A stretch of DNA of 64,000 nt from a virus. Positions 25,476 to 33,624 of this stretch are shown piece after piece (the first letter of the stretch is position 1; every line of letters begins with the position of its first letter). The translations under genes were made by a program, and so were the position numbers. The stretch lies in IMG/VR virus record IMGVR_UViG_3300020603_000005, positions 1 to 64,000 of that record; one strand, given 5' to 3'. The notes under the pieces were generated by a model. That model saw only the letters and a program-made list of their open reading frames with translations, was not told the origin of the DNA and ran no database searches.

Positions 25476-26675
25476 GTGCCAGTGACTAGAGAGAGTATCA
25501 TTCAGCATTTGTACTCGACATCTGCTTCTGCGCAGCCGGATACTTCTCTAGAACTTGGTGAAATTGCAATAAATGCCGCTGACGAGGCACTCTTCATCAA
25601 GAACACCAGTGGCACTGTGAAGAAGTTATCGGCAACGACCGATTTGGCAACAAATCTTGTCACCCTATCCACCACACAGACCGTTACGGGCGACAAGATA
25701 TTTTCAGGGAATATCACCTTCAACAACGGCATTGTTTTTGAGGGGGCAACAGTAGATAACAAAGACACCACTCTGACCGTTCAGGATCCCACCTCCAACA
25801 GGACTATAACACTTCCTGACGCCTCTGGTACGGTTGCGATTATTTCTGGTTCTGATACACAAATAATGTTTAACGATGGTGGTTCTGCTCTTGGCGGAGA
25901 TGCAGGACTTACCTACAACAAAACCACTGACTCATTAACCATTTCTGGGGACCTTGCTGTAAATGGCGGGGATATAACTACTTCATCGTCAACCCTCAAT
26001 ATTGCAGCAGGCACCACAACCGTAAATATAGCCACAGGATCTGGAACCGCCCAAAGCCTTACGATGGGTTCTGAAGTCAGCGGTAGTACATTTAAATTGT
26101 TTGGTTCTGGAAATAAGTTTTCCGGAACTTACAGTGCTGTGAAGAGCTACCATAGTTTGTATTTTTCTACTGACGTGCATTTCTTTGGCTTATTCGGCGC
26201 AACTGATTTTATGGGCTATGGCTGTATGGGGACTACTGTCATTGGAGACTGGGACGGCGGCGCCAACGGTACTACCATTACAGTAGACGACAGCGCAAGT
26301 GGAATCACTTTTTCTGCACTTTCAATAAACTTCGGTGCACCTGGGGGCAGTACATTCAGCGGACCCATTCAGTCAACTCGTCTTGCTCGTTTTACATCTG
26401 CTGCATTTGAAACAAAGACAGCATCTTGGTCAGTAACAGATTCTGATGACGGAAAGATTTTCATATCTAATCCTGCCAGTGGAAAAGCAACTCTAACTTG
26501 TACTATAAACGGATTAAGCACTGGGGTTCATTTCAAAATACTGGTAAAGAGCGGTACTCTTGCTTTCTCGTCATCAGGAACCCTAACAAACGAAAATTTC
26601 GGCTCTACCTCTACGACCAGTGTAACCGTATACTGCACTGGGTCTAGTTCTTACCATGTTACCAAGTCAGCGTGA
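25476..26675 (+). CDS. Second tail-fibre protein
   Basis: 399 residues, starting at GTG 25476. Its N-terminus (PVTRESIIQHLYSTSASAQP, then SLELGEIAINAADEALFIKN) is homologous to that of gene 23381, so both may attach to the same tail site. The shaft includes TLTVQDPTSNRTITLPDASG and GDLAVNGGDITTSSSTLNIA. The C-terminal 200 residues differ from the first fibre and end in a beta-rich head (FKILVKSGTLAFSSSGTLTN). The Shine-Dalgarno is weak. The last 20 bases overlap the following methyltransferase. Confidence 0.85.
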   Translation: MPVTRESIIQHLYSTSASAQPDTSLELGEIAINAADEALFIKNTSGTVKKLSATTDLATNLVTLSTTQTVTGDKIFSGNITFNNGIVFEGATVDNKDTTLTVQDPTSNRTITLPDASGTVAIISGSDTQIMFNDGGSALGGDAGLTYNKTTDSLTISGDLAVNGGDITTSSSTLNIAAGTTTVNIATGSGTAQSLTMGSEVSGSTFKLFGSGNKFSGTYSAVKSYHSLYFSTDVHFFGLFGATDFMGYGCMGTTVIGDWDGGANGTTITVDDSASGITFSALSINFGAPGGSTFSGPIQSTRLARFTSAAFETKTASWSVTDSDDGKIFISNPASGKATLTCTINGLSTGVHFKILVKSGTLAFSSSGTLTNENFGSTSTTSVTVYCTGSSSYHVTKSA

Positions 26676-27246
26676 TCCCCATACTCTTGAAACAGTTTAC
26701 ACAAAGCCAGCCGAAAATGGTTATGGCAAGCCTTTTGCATATCAACGATTTGAAATTCTGAAACTGTTTGATTTTAATTCGGTCTTGGATGTTGGCAGCG
26801 GTGCTTGTTTTCTTCTTGACTGGTTAAAGGAGAATAATATTAAAACCGATTATGAAGCCGTGGATATAAGACCTCAAGCACTTGCGCTGTGTGACTGCCA
26901 AACATACACACAAATACCAAAAAACAAAGTATACGATTTGGTGTGTTTATTCGGAACCGTAACTTACAATTTAGATTACGACAACGAAAAGAACAAACAA
27001 ACTCTTGTCTCGCTTTTACAGGAGTCTATACAAGCAAGCAAAAAGTATTTGTTATTTACAGTTATGAAAAATGAGATAAATCATCCCGTGGTGATTGAGG
27101 CAAATCGTTTTCTATACTACACCAAGCAAGATGTGGTGAACCTATTGACAGATTTGAAAGTAACAAAATATGAAATCATAGAAAACGACAACTACGATAG
27201 AGAGGAGTATTTTGTTGTAATCCACCGAAAAGTAGGAGAATCTTGA
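26656..27246 (+). CDS. SAM-dependent methyltransferase, tandem copy 1
   Basis: 196 residues from ATG 26656, inside the end of the fibre gene. Class I methyltransferase fold: motif I SVLDVGSGACFLLDWL (about residue 41), acidic loop YEAVDIRPQ (about 69) and YDLVCLFGTVTYN (about 95). It is clearly homologous along its full length to the next gene, including the lead NGYGKPFAYQRFEIL. No DNA-methylase D/N-PP-Y motif is seen, so a small-molecule, sugar or protein target is more likely. Its base composition is more AT-rich than the fibre genes, hinting at separate acquisition. Confidence 0.8.
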   Translation: MLPSQRDPHTLETVYTKPAENGYGKPFAYQRFEILKLFDFNSVLDVGSGACFLLDWLKENNIKTDYEAVDIRPQALALCDCQTYTQIPKNKVYDLVCLFGTVTYNLDYDNEKNKQTLVSLLQESIQASKKYLLFTVMKNEINHPVVIEANRFLYYTKQDVVNLLTDLKVTKYEIIENDNYDREEYFVVIHRKVGES

Positions 27247-27815
27247 ATAAGCATAATATCAAAGGTCTGTACGATATCTATCCAGAGCCTATTAGTAATG
27301 GCTATGGTAAAGATTTAGCCAAAAAGAGATTCGAGATACTTAAAGGGCACAAGTTTAAGTCTGTACTGGATGTTGGATCTGGACCATGCTACTTACACGA
27401 GTGGTTAGAGGAGAACAACTTAGACTCCACCTATGAGGCGGTAGACATACGCCCGGAGACGCTAAAGTTGTGCAGTTGTTCGGTATATATAACAATCCCT
27501 ACCACAGGCAGTTATGATCTAGTGTGTCTGTTCGGTACGGTTACCTACAACATTGATGGTGACGAGCTCAAGAATAAGCTTCTTTTAAAGAAGCTGTTAG
27601 AACAGTCTTTAAAGGTTTGTAGATCCCTACTCGTCTTTACAGTATTTAAGGAAAGCGTAAAAAAAGAACTAAAAGTTTTTCAGCAAGATCGATTTGTATA
27701 CTTTAGTGAAATAGAACTCCGTAACCTTTTATTGGGTCTAGGGGTTAGTAATTTTACTATTGATAAGAACAACAAGATAGATAAAAACGAGTACTTTGTA
27801 ATCTGCCATATGTAG
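27243..27815 (+). CDS. SAM-dependent methyltransferase, tandem copy 2
   Basis: 190 residues, starting at TTG 27243 in a TTGA overlap with the previous stop; AGGAGAATC directly upstream supports this start. It is a paralogue of 26656-27246: YPEPISNGYGKDLAKKRFEI, SVLDVGSGPCYLHEWL, YEAVDIRPETL and YDLVCLFGTVTYN align block by block. The shared overlap and order suggest a tandem duplication. The target is unknown; location behind fibre genes suggests modification of fibre or surface sugars, as inference only. Confidence 0.8.
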   Translation: MNKHNIKGLYDIYPEPISNGYGKDLAKKRFEILKGHKFKSVLDVGSGPCYLHEWLEENNLDSTYEAVDIRPETLKLCSCSVYITIPTTGSYDLVCLFGTVTYNIDGDELKNKLLLKKLLEQSLKVCRSLLVFTVFKESVKKELKVFQQDRFVYFSEIELRNLLLGLGVSNFTIDKNNKIDKNEYFVICHM

Positions 27816-28283
27816 ATTACACCATTTTTAGATTTGTACTATCATTACCATGATTTTTGAAGTCAACGCAATCGATATAGATAGACCTAAAACTTTGAAG
27901 TCAGATGCCTATGTTTGGTACTAATATACATTATAGGTTAGTCATCTATGGTATTATCTAGTATTGTATACGGAAGTAATTTAGAAGCGCAGCATCTCAC
28001 ACTATGCATATTGCTGCTAGCAGTATCTATGGTACATGATTAAGTACAATTCCTTCTTTTTGTGGGTCGGCGAGAGTATGTTTATGTCAAGTTCTCTTAT
28101 TTTGCGGTCTATAAGCCATTCAATTATCTGATGTGAATAGTGTGCGCTATGGTGTATGTGTGACACAGATGTGACACTAAGAGTTTTCTAGTCTGTAGAA
28201 GAGTTAGTATGATTGACGTTTTGTTTTTGTGAAGGTATTATTGTCGTTTGTTGGTAAATATCTTTGTGGATAGGAGGTGTCTC
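27816..28283. other. AT-rich intergenic region before the packaging module
   Basis: 468 bases with no convincing gene. It contains a 24-codon reading frame at 27850-27924 of no recognisable type, a 10-bp palindrome CTGCTAGCAG (28014-28023) and a near-repeat TGTGTGACACAGATGTGACAC around 28158. It separates the AT-rich methyltransferase pair from the terminase operon, so the promoter of that operon probably lies here. TAGGAGGT at 28271-28278 is the strong ribosome site of the next gene. Confidence 0.5.
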
Positions 28284-28634
28284 ATGGATATTTTCCATGT
28301 GGTGATTCCTCTGAAGCAGGCAGAAATTGTGAAGTCTGCCATCTCCACCAAAATGGCTGATAGAGACGACATATTTGCTTGGTCTTGTGTCCCAGAGTCA
28401 AATGTAGAACCCATATGCGCTGCCTGCGAAGGCATACCAGAATATTTGATGAAATATGTTTATATGGTGGATCCTGAGCGCTTGAGTAGGTTCTTTTTCT
28501 GGCGTATTGATGGAGAAACAGGAGTTCTTTTGGAGACAAATGCAGCAACATCGATGAAACATGTAGGACAAGAGGTCGACTTCAAGTTGTGTATAGCATC
28601 TGTTGGGTATAGAGTGAGGAGATTTGATGGCTAA
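28284..28634 (+). CDS. Small protein before terminase
   Basis: 116 residues from ATG 28284, with a near-perfect TAGGAGGT ribosome site 5 bases upstream. The fold looks alpha/beta, with Cys residues (FAWSCVPESNVEPICAACEG) and a beta end. The last 8 bases overlap the terminase start. Position suggests a small terminase subunit or packaging helper, but no DNA-binding helix-turn-helix is evident and the length is short, so this stays open. Confidence 0.65.
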   Translation: MDIFHVVIPLKQAEIVKSAISTKMADRDDIFAWSCVPESNVEPICAACEGIPEYLMKYVYMVDPERLSRFFFWRIDGETGVLLETNAATSMKHVGQEVDFKLCIASVGYRVRRFDG

Positions 28635-30510
28635 GCGCGGTCGCCCTCGCAAGACCAATCCACTCCTCGCCAAGTTGACAGCTTTCAGGGAGTCACTCGA
28701 AAACGAGGCAGGCGGTCAAGTTGCTTCGTCTGGTAAGATACCCTCAATAGTCGAATTTATTGAGAGTCGTGAATACTTGGGGATGGGTTATTACGAACCA
28801 ACCCCGATTGAGTTGTTCCCATTCCAGAGGATTGCACTCAAAGCCTTCTATAGGGGCACTAAGGGGAATGAAGATCTGAAGTTGACTGATGAAGAGATTG
28901 AGTTGTGTAAGAAATATGATCTTGACGACCCCGACTTCGAAAATGGTGACCTTCTAAAGAAATACGAAAGCGGAAATCTGTTTCAGGAGTTAGTGCTAGT
29001 GTGGGGGCGTCGTTCTGGCAAGGATTTTGTTATATCCATTTTGGCACTTTATGAGGCTCTAAAGTTGATTGAGTCCCCGGGTGGAGATCCGCATGCCATG
29101 TATGGTCTGAGTACAGGTGCTCCATTTACCATTCTCACCATTGCAAACTCTTCTAAGCAGGCAGAAATCTTGTTTCAAGAGATCAGGGATAAAGTTGTGA
29201 AGAGTATTTATTTCTCTGACAAAATCAGCCCAGAAGGAATGCTTCAGGATACGATGTACATCATGACTCCTGCAGACAGGAAGAGAAACGAAGAGATGAC
29301 GGCAAGAGGTCTGCCTATTTCTCCTGGCTCTGTGGTCATCCGATCAGGTCACTCAAACTCTGACTCTCTTGCAGGTATAGGTTGTTATTGTCTCATGCTT
29401 GACGAGGTTGGTCTCTACAGGCAGACCCCCGGGTCTAGCGGTGGAGAGGCAATATATAGAACTCTAGCGCCCGCGACATCCACATACGTTCGCCAAGAGA
29501 AATACATCGACGAAGAAGGGGTGGAGCGGGAAAGGTTTATTTACGATGGCAAGATCATATGTATCTCAAGTCCGCGTGGTAAAGAAGGTGTGTTCTACGA
29601 CCTGTTCAGAACTTCTCCAACAGTTCCACAAAGGTTGTCTATGCGGCTGCCGACGTGGGTGGTCAACACCAGGCAGAATCGAGATGGCCTTCGCCAAATG
29701 TTTTCCCAAATGCAGGATGAAGAGTTTGAGATGGAGTTTGGTGCCGAATTCACAGGAACGGCTGGATATTCGTTCTTTCCAAGGGACATAGTCGAGGCTT
29801 GTTTCAAGCCATCCTTACAGTTGAAAGAATATGGTGAGCCTGGCCAGTTTTATTTCTGTCATCTTGACCCAGCTACTTCAAGCCATAATTATGCCCTCGT
29901 GGTCTGCCATAGAGAACAATTTATAAAAAAGGACACTGGCAAGATGGATTTCAGGGTAGTGGTTGACCACATAAAGTTTTGGCAACCCAGTAAGGACAAG
30001 CCCATAGTCAATGAGGAGATAGAGTCATATATAGCAAAACTGAGCAGAAGATTCTATTTGTCTCAGGTGTCATTCGACCAGTGGAACTCGGCAGCAAGCA
30101 TAAAAGGGCTGCAGGCGAAGGGGATACCAGCAAAATTGACGCGCTTCACCAAACGCTACAAGATTATCATTTACGACTATCTTTATGACTTGGCTTCTAG
30201 TGGGAAATTATATATTCCTTATCACGAACCGATGAAGAATGAAATGCTATATTTACAGCGTAAATACATGCCCACAGGCTATCGTGTTTTTGCCAAGAGG
30301 GACGGTACAGTCAGGACAGACGATCTTGTCGATGCCCTTGCCGGGGCCTGTTTTTCTACATTTAAGCAAGATGAATCTAGGTTGCCGCAAGGTAGACTGG
30401 CTAGATTGTCAGTAACTATGGGTGAGGATCAGACTATGTGGAGGTCCATGCAGGGTATTCCGTATGGTGTTGGCTCAGGTCAAAGGGTAGCAAAGGATAT
30501 GAGGAGCTGA
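28627..30510 (+). CDS. terL: Terminase large subunit
   Basis: 627 residues from ATG 28627 with GAGGAG upstream. The packaging ATPase part has Walker A VWGRRSGKDFVIS (about residue 124), Walker B CYCLMLDEVGLY (about 252) and a coupling segment ICISSPRGKEGVFY (about 315). The nuclease part starts at HLDPATSSHNYALVV (Asp, about 412), followed by SFDQWNSAASIKGL (about 484) and a final acidic TDDLVDALAGA (about 565). It pumps DNA through the portal and cuts concatemers. It heads a tightly packed operon leading to the portal at 38134. Confidence 0.95.
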   Translation: MAKRGRPRKTNPLLAKLTAFRESLENEAGGQVASSGKIPSIVEFIESREYLGMGYYEPTPIELFPFQRIALKAFYRGTKGNEDLKLTDEEIELCKKYDLDDPDFENGDLLKKYESGNLFQELVLVWGRRSGKDFVISILALYEALKLIESPGGDPHAMYGLSTGAPFTILTIANSSKQAEILFQEIRDKVVKSIYFSDKISPEGMLQDTMYIMTPADRKRNEEMTARGLPISPGSVVIRSGHSNSDSLAGIGCYCLMLDEVGLYRQTPGSSGGEAIYRTLAPATSTYVRQEKYIDEEGVERERFIYDGKIICISSPRGKEGVFYDLFRTSPTVPQRLSMRLPTWVVNTRQNRDGLRQMFSQMQDEEFEMEFGAEFTGTAGYSFFPRDIVEACFKPSLQLKEYGEPGQFYFCHLDPATSSHNYALVVCHREQFIKKDTGKMDFRVVVDHIKFWQPSKDKPIVNEEIESYIAKLSRRFYLSQVSFDQWNSAASIKGLQAKGIPAKLTRFTKRYKIIIYDYLYDLASSGKLYIPYHEPMKNEMLYLQRKYMPTGYRVFAKRDGTVRTDDLVDALAGACFSTFKQDESRLPQGRLARLSVTMGEDQTMWRSMQGIPYGVGSGQRVAKDMRS

Positions 30511-30512
30511 AA

Positions 30513-31205
30513 ATGTTCAACTTTTTGAGACGTATGGGTTTGATTAAATCTGCATCAAGAGAACAATTTTTGGAGCAGAACAGGGAAGACAACAAGACAT
30601 CGTCCATGGACGACATGAGTCTTCCTCGGGCAATAGATGAGTCTCATGGCGACGAAGCTGACAAGTCTGTTGCTCAGAGGCTGGCAGAGCGGGATGAGAC
30701 ATATGCCACAAGAGTTGTTGAAGCACGCCTTGATGAGGCTGATTCAGGATATGACAGTAATCTTGTTTATCGAAAATCTCGCGAGTCCTCTCCTGTTTCT
30801 GACATAAACATGGCAAGTGAGGCCTTTGACCAAAAATTCAGGAAGGCATACGCAGAGGCAGAGAAGGGTGAGAGAGACCTGTTTTCCCTACACTTCAACA
30901 CAGGTAAACCTAATGTTGATCCTGTGGATGCAGACGATTCTCTTGTTGTCAACAGGGCAGGGCGCATCGAGAACACTGGCCATCTCCCAGTTGAAGATGC
31001 GCCATCCAACCTAAAGAACATAAACAAAGATGTTGTCATCAAAGAAGCTCAGTCCAATCTGTTTGCGATCGACAGAAGGCTTTTTGAAATCAGGCTAGCT
31101 GCTGCTTCAGAGGAAAGACAGTTGCATAGAGACGAAGTGTCTGAAATATCAGAGCTTAACAGTCGCAAGAAAACCATATTGTCTTCCTATATGGTTATTG
31201 GGTAA
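30513..31205 (+). CDS. Unknown virion-type protein with K-S-A motif
   Basis: 230 residues from ATG 30513, with GAGGAG 6 bases upstream. The N-terminus MFNFLRRMGLIKSASREQF has a short helix followed by the K-x-A motif. The rest is charged and largely helical, with a disordered acidic centre. It ends 3 bases before gene 31209. Family not recognised; its position between terminase and portal suggests a head or packaging component. Confidence 0.7.
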   Translation: MFNFLRRMGLIKSASREQFLEQNREDNKTSSMDDMSLPRAIDESHGDEADKSVAQRLAERDETYATRVVEARLDEADSGYDSNLVYRKSRESSPVSDINMASEAFDQKFRKAYAEAEKGERDLFSLHFNTGKPNVDPVDADDSLVVNRAGRIENTGHLPVEDAPSNLKNINKDVVIKEAQSNLFAIDRRLFEIRLAAASEERQLHRDEVSEISELNSRKKTILSSYMVIG

Positions 31206-31208
31206 CTG

Positions 31209-31655
31209 ATGCTCCGCCTTGAGAGCCACAGTTGGCTGGTCAAGGTTGCCAACCTCGGCACAACTGTGCCGAACACGCTTCTTCGCCCTTTTGATAGGGT
31301 TGATCCATATAAATTGCATCGGGGCCCCAATAGCGGAGAGGGTTATAAATTTACAACGCCTATGTCTCAGGGTGTTGCCGGAGAACCTCCTGACATGGCC
31401 TCTGACTTTTTGCTTTGGGAGCAGGGCATTGGCGATCATGAGTACAGATATAATCATGATTTTGACTATGGTGACCCAGAGGATCCGTTCTCTGGTCGAG
31501 AAAGACTTGAAGGCGAGACTGAATATCAAGAGGGAACTAATGACGGAACATGGGCAGACCCATCGTCTCCAGTTTCTCGTGGAAGAACCATATTTGAGGG
31601 TGCTCCCAATTCGGGCAGCATGGAAAAAATGTTACACAGGAGAAGAAAGATATGA
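31209..31655 (+). CDS. Unknown virion-type protein with K-V-A motif
   Basis: 148 residues. Near the N-terminus is SWLVKVANLGTTVPN, again K-x-A. The rest is acidic, Tyr/Gly/Asp-rich and probably disordered (DHEYRYNHDFDYGDPEDPFS), ending in a short basic tail (MLHRRRKI). The stop overlaps the next ATG (ATGA). Function unknown. Confidence 0.65.
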   Translation: MLRLESHSWLVKVANLGTTVPNTLLRPFDRVDPYKLHRGPNSGEGYKFTTPMSQGVAGEPPDMASDFLLWEQGIGDHEYRYNHDFDYGDPEDPFSGRERLEGETEYQEGTNDGTWADPSSPVSRGRTIFEGAPNSGSMEKMLHRRRKI

Positions 31656-32173
31656 AAGTAATAGTTTCTGAAACACTAAAAGGTGAATTGGTTTTGTCTT
31701 CGATCAAGAATAAGTTCAAGCCTGGTACTGTTGTTGATTTGCCAGACGAATTTGCATTTCATCCAAGTGTACTGTGGGCGAAGAAGAAGGGCTACATATC
31801 ATTCGATTCTGCGAATGAAGATATATCTAGTAAGACATCCGAGGACGAAGTAGAGTTCTCGAATGCCAAGAGTGGCGGCCTAACGATCTCTTTTTTGAAG
31901 AGAACACTAGCTCCCAAGCAGTGTTTCATTTTGAAGAAGTCTGATCCTAACATAGAGACTGCCATGAAACTTGTGAGTGCTGGACATTTGTCATGCTCTT
32001 CTTTGGTGGCTTCAGTTTCTTCCGATGCGGCCAGTGACCAGAAAATCGCAAAGAAAGACAAGCCATCACGGTCAGAAAAGAAGGTCACGCGCAAAGTGTC
32101 TAGAACTAAGAAATCCAAGGAAGCAGTTGTTGATGATTCCATATTTGGGATTATGAACACGGAGATAGGCTGA
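31652..32173 (+). CDS. Small beta-domain protein with Lys-rich tail
   Basis: 173 residues. The first 50 residues (LSSIKNKFKPGTVVDLPDEF, then HPSVLWAKKKGYISF) look like a small beta fold that recurs in genes 58726 and, as an N-terminal domain, 49564. A Ser-rich helical middle follows, and a highly basic segment (KKDKPSRSEKKVTRKVSRTK) precedes the C-terminus, which could bind DNA or an acidic partner. Function unknown. Confidence 0.65.
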   Translation: MKVIVSETLKGELVLSSIKNKFKPGTVVDLPDEFAFHPSVLWAKKKGYISFDSANEDISSKTSEDEVEFSNAKSGGLTISFLKRTLAPKQCFILKKSDPNIETAMKLVSAGHLSCSSLVASVSSDAASDQKIAKKDKPSRSEKKVTRKVSRTKKSKEAVVDDSIFGIMNTEIG

Positions 32174-32335
32174 ATGGTTAGAATTGCAACGGACAAATTC
32201 ACGCGTGTACTTAAGAATCTTAGGACGAAAAACCGCAAGAAATTGTGCCGTTATTTTACTCTGCTCTATGACAGTGGCTATGCCAGTTCGCTGGTGGGAG
32301 CAAAATGCGATGGCAACTCCAACAATAAGTCCTGA
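32174..32335 (+). CDS. 53-residue basic protein overlapping the next gene
   Basis: The ATG 32174 directly follows the previous TGA, and the frame runs to TGA 32333-32335. The product (MVRIATDKFTRVLKNLRTKN, then RKKLCRYFTLLYDSGYAS) is basic and helical. The next gene's ATG 32310 lies inside it, in another frame. Its existence fits the unbroken stop-start spacing of this operon. Function unknown. Confidence 0.5.
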   Translation: MVRIATDKFTRVLKNLRTKNRKKLCRYFTLLYDSGYASSLVGAKCDGNSNNKS

Positions 32336-33065
32336 TCATGCAAAGATAGAACTCGCACGACTCGGCGTTAAGGTTGGCGTCGATGTTGTTTTTGATCCAC
32401 AGATTCAGATGCAGGTTCTTGCCTCAGATTATCAACCAGCTCTTTCCAAGAGGGCTGATGAATTGGCCATTGTGCTTGAAGATCTTTGGACAGCACTTTG
32501 TAACGTGCTTGAATCTATTCCTTCTGCCGGTTCGTGTTCTGTAGTCGGCTCAAGGATGGCGGTATGTGCTCTTGAAGGATTGTGCACCATGTCAGCCAAG
32601 GATCGGTTGAATGATCAGGTGAAGCATGAAATCATAAGAAACTTCATGGCTTCATTCGATGTGGCAAAACTTCCCACTCCTGCTTGTTCGGAAATATCTG
32701 CGCTGCTTTCCAAAATATCTCTTCATGAGTACATGATTGCGCGCCTTTCGTATAAGCACAGGTTGTTCACTGCTTCGTTATCTAAAAAGATTGCTTCCGT
32801 GATGGATGGCCCGTGGGGTCGCCTAGATCTTCCAATGGGTGATCGTGTGATCCCCTGGAGGGACATAGAGGAGAGCATTGAGGGTGATTCGATCGCTCGC
32901 AAGAGCCAACACAGATATCGCTCTTGGACTGAGGCATATAATGAGCCTCGTTTCAGACCCGGATTCTACTGGAGAGAGTTGGCAACAGAGCCATATCTTA
33001 TAGATAATGCGAAGAATGAAAGTCCGTACAAGTACAGGGAATACCTTTGGAAACACTTGGGATGA
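32310..33065 (+). CDS. Unknown 251-residue helical protein
   Basis: Start at ATG 32310, preceded by GGGAGC; the longer in-frame start at 32184 is GC-poor in signal and would bury the 53-residue gene. The product is helical, with a Cys-containing middle (IPSAGSCSVVGSRMAVCALE) and a C-terminal Trp/Tyr/Arg-rich section (HRYRSWTEAYNEPRFRPGFY). Family not recognised. The last four bases overlap the next start (ATGA). Confidence 0.65.
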   Translation: MATPTISPDHAKIELARLGVKVGVDVVFDPQIQMQVLASDYQPALSKRADELAIVLEDLWTALCNVLESIPSAGSCSVVGSRMAVCALEGLCTMSAKDRLNDQVKHEIIRNFMASFDVAKLPTPACSEISALLSKISLHEYMIARLSYKHRLFTASLSKKIASVMDGPWGRLDLPMGDRVIPWRDIEESIEGDSIARKSQHRYRSWTEAYNEPRFRPGFYWRELATEPYLIDNAKNESPYKYREYLWKHLG

Positions 33066-33409
33066 ATCTAAAAACCGCAAACAGTTCTATACTTGATTTC
33101 ATCATGCGCGAGAGGTCGGGGTCTGCAATATCTGGACTTGGCGACCCTAAGGGCAAGGCGGCAAAGGTTTTGTATTCACTTTTCAAGTCTGGAGAAGCTG
33201 GGATAGAGCCCCTTACGTTTAAAAGGCCGTTTGGTTTGAGAACTGATGAACTCATCAATCTCGAGAGTTTGGGATTTGCAGAATGGCATGGGGAAACAAT
33301 AAAGATTACCGCAAACGGTAAGCGGCTTCTAGAAGCGGTCATTCTGAATGACGACGACTGTGTTTTTGCTATCAAGAACACAGTCAAAACTGGGATTGCA
33401 CGCCGATGA
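33062..33409 (+). CDS. Small protein, possible winged-helix fold
   Basis: 115 residues from ATG 33062, overlapping the previous TGA. The order helix-helix-helix then strand pair (PKGKAAKVLYSLFKSGEAG; GLRTDELINLESLGFAEWHG; ETIKITANGKRLLEAV) is compatible with a winged helix-turn-helix, and AEWHGETIKITANG resembles a wing. It may be a regulator or a DNA-binding packaging factor. Low specificity; no family was matched. Confidence 0.55.
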   Translation: MNLKTANSSILDFIMRERSGSAISGLGDPKGKAAKVLYSLFKSGEAGIEPLTFKRPFGLRTDELINLESLGFAEWHGETIKITANGKRLLEAVILNDDDCVFAIKNTVKTGIARR

Positions 33410-33624
33410 GAGTTTGCATACTGAAAGACAGACCCACAAGACCTTCAGGTTCTTTTGAGCGCTCCTGGAGTCTAGATGAGGCGCTTAGGCGGGCTCGCGG
33501 CGTTGGGGCCGATGTTTTTCGTCACGGATCTGGATATCGCCTAGAATTTGATGACGAGAATGAGTGCGAGGACTTCGCAGATCGTCTTGTCCGTGGGGGC
33601 TTTCGTGTCTCCGAGTATGAATAA
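33406..33624 (+). CDS. Small unknown protein
   Basis: 72 residues starting in an ATGA overlap. It looks like a compact alpha/beta unit: LDEALRRARGVGADVFRHGS, GYRLEFDDENECEDFADRLV, GGFRVSEYE. Two charge-rich halves are separated by a Gly-rich turn. Function unknown. The next ATG lies inside its last codons. Confidence 0.6.
   Translation: MRVCILKDRPTRPSGSFERSWSLDEALRRARGVGADVFRHGSGYRLEFDDENECEDFADRLVRGGFRVSEYE

Noticed and set aside
27850-27924. 24-codon reading frame (MIFEVNAIDIDR...)
   Set aside because: Too short, no ribosome site and no similarity by eye to neighbours; it could be a remnant but is not supportable.
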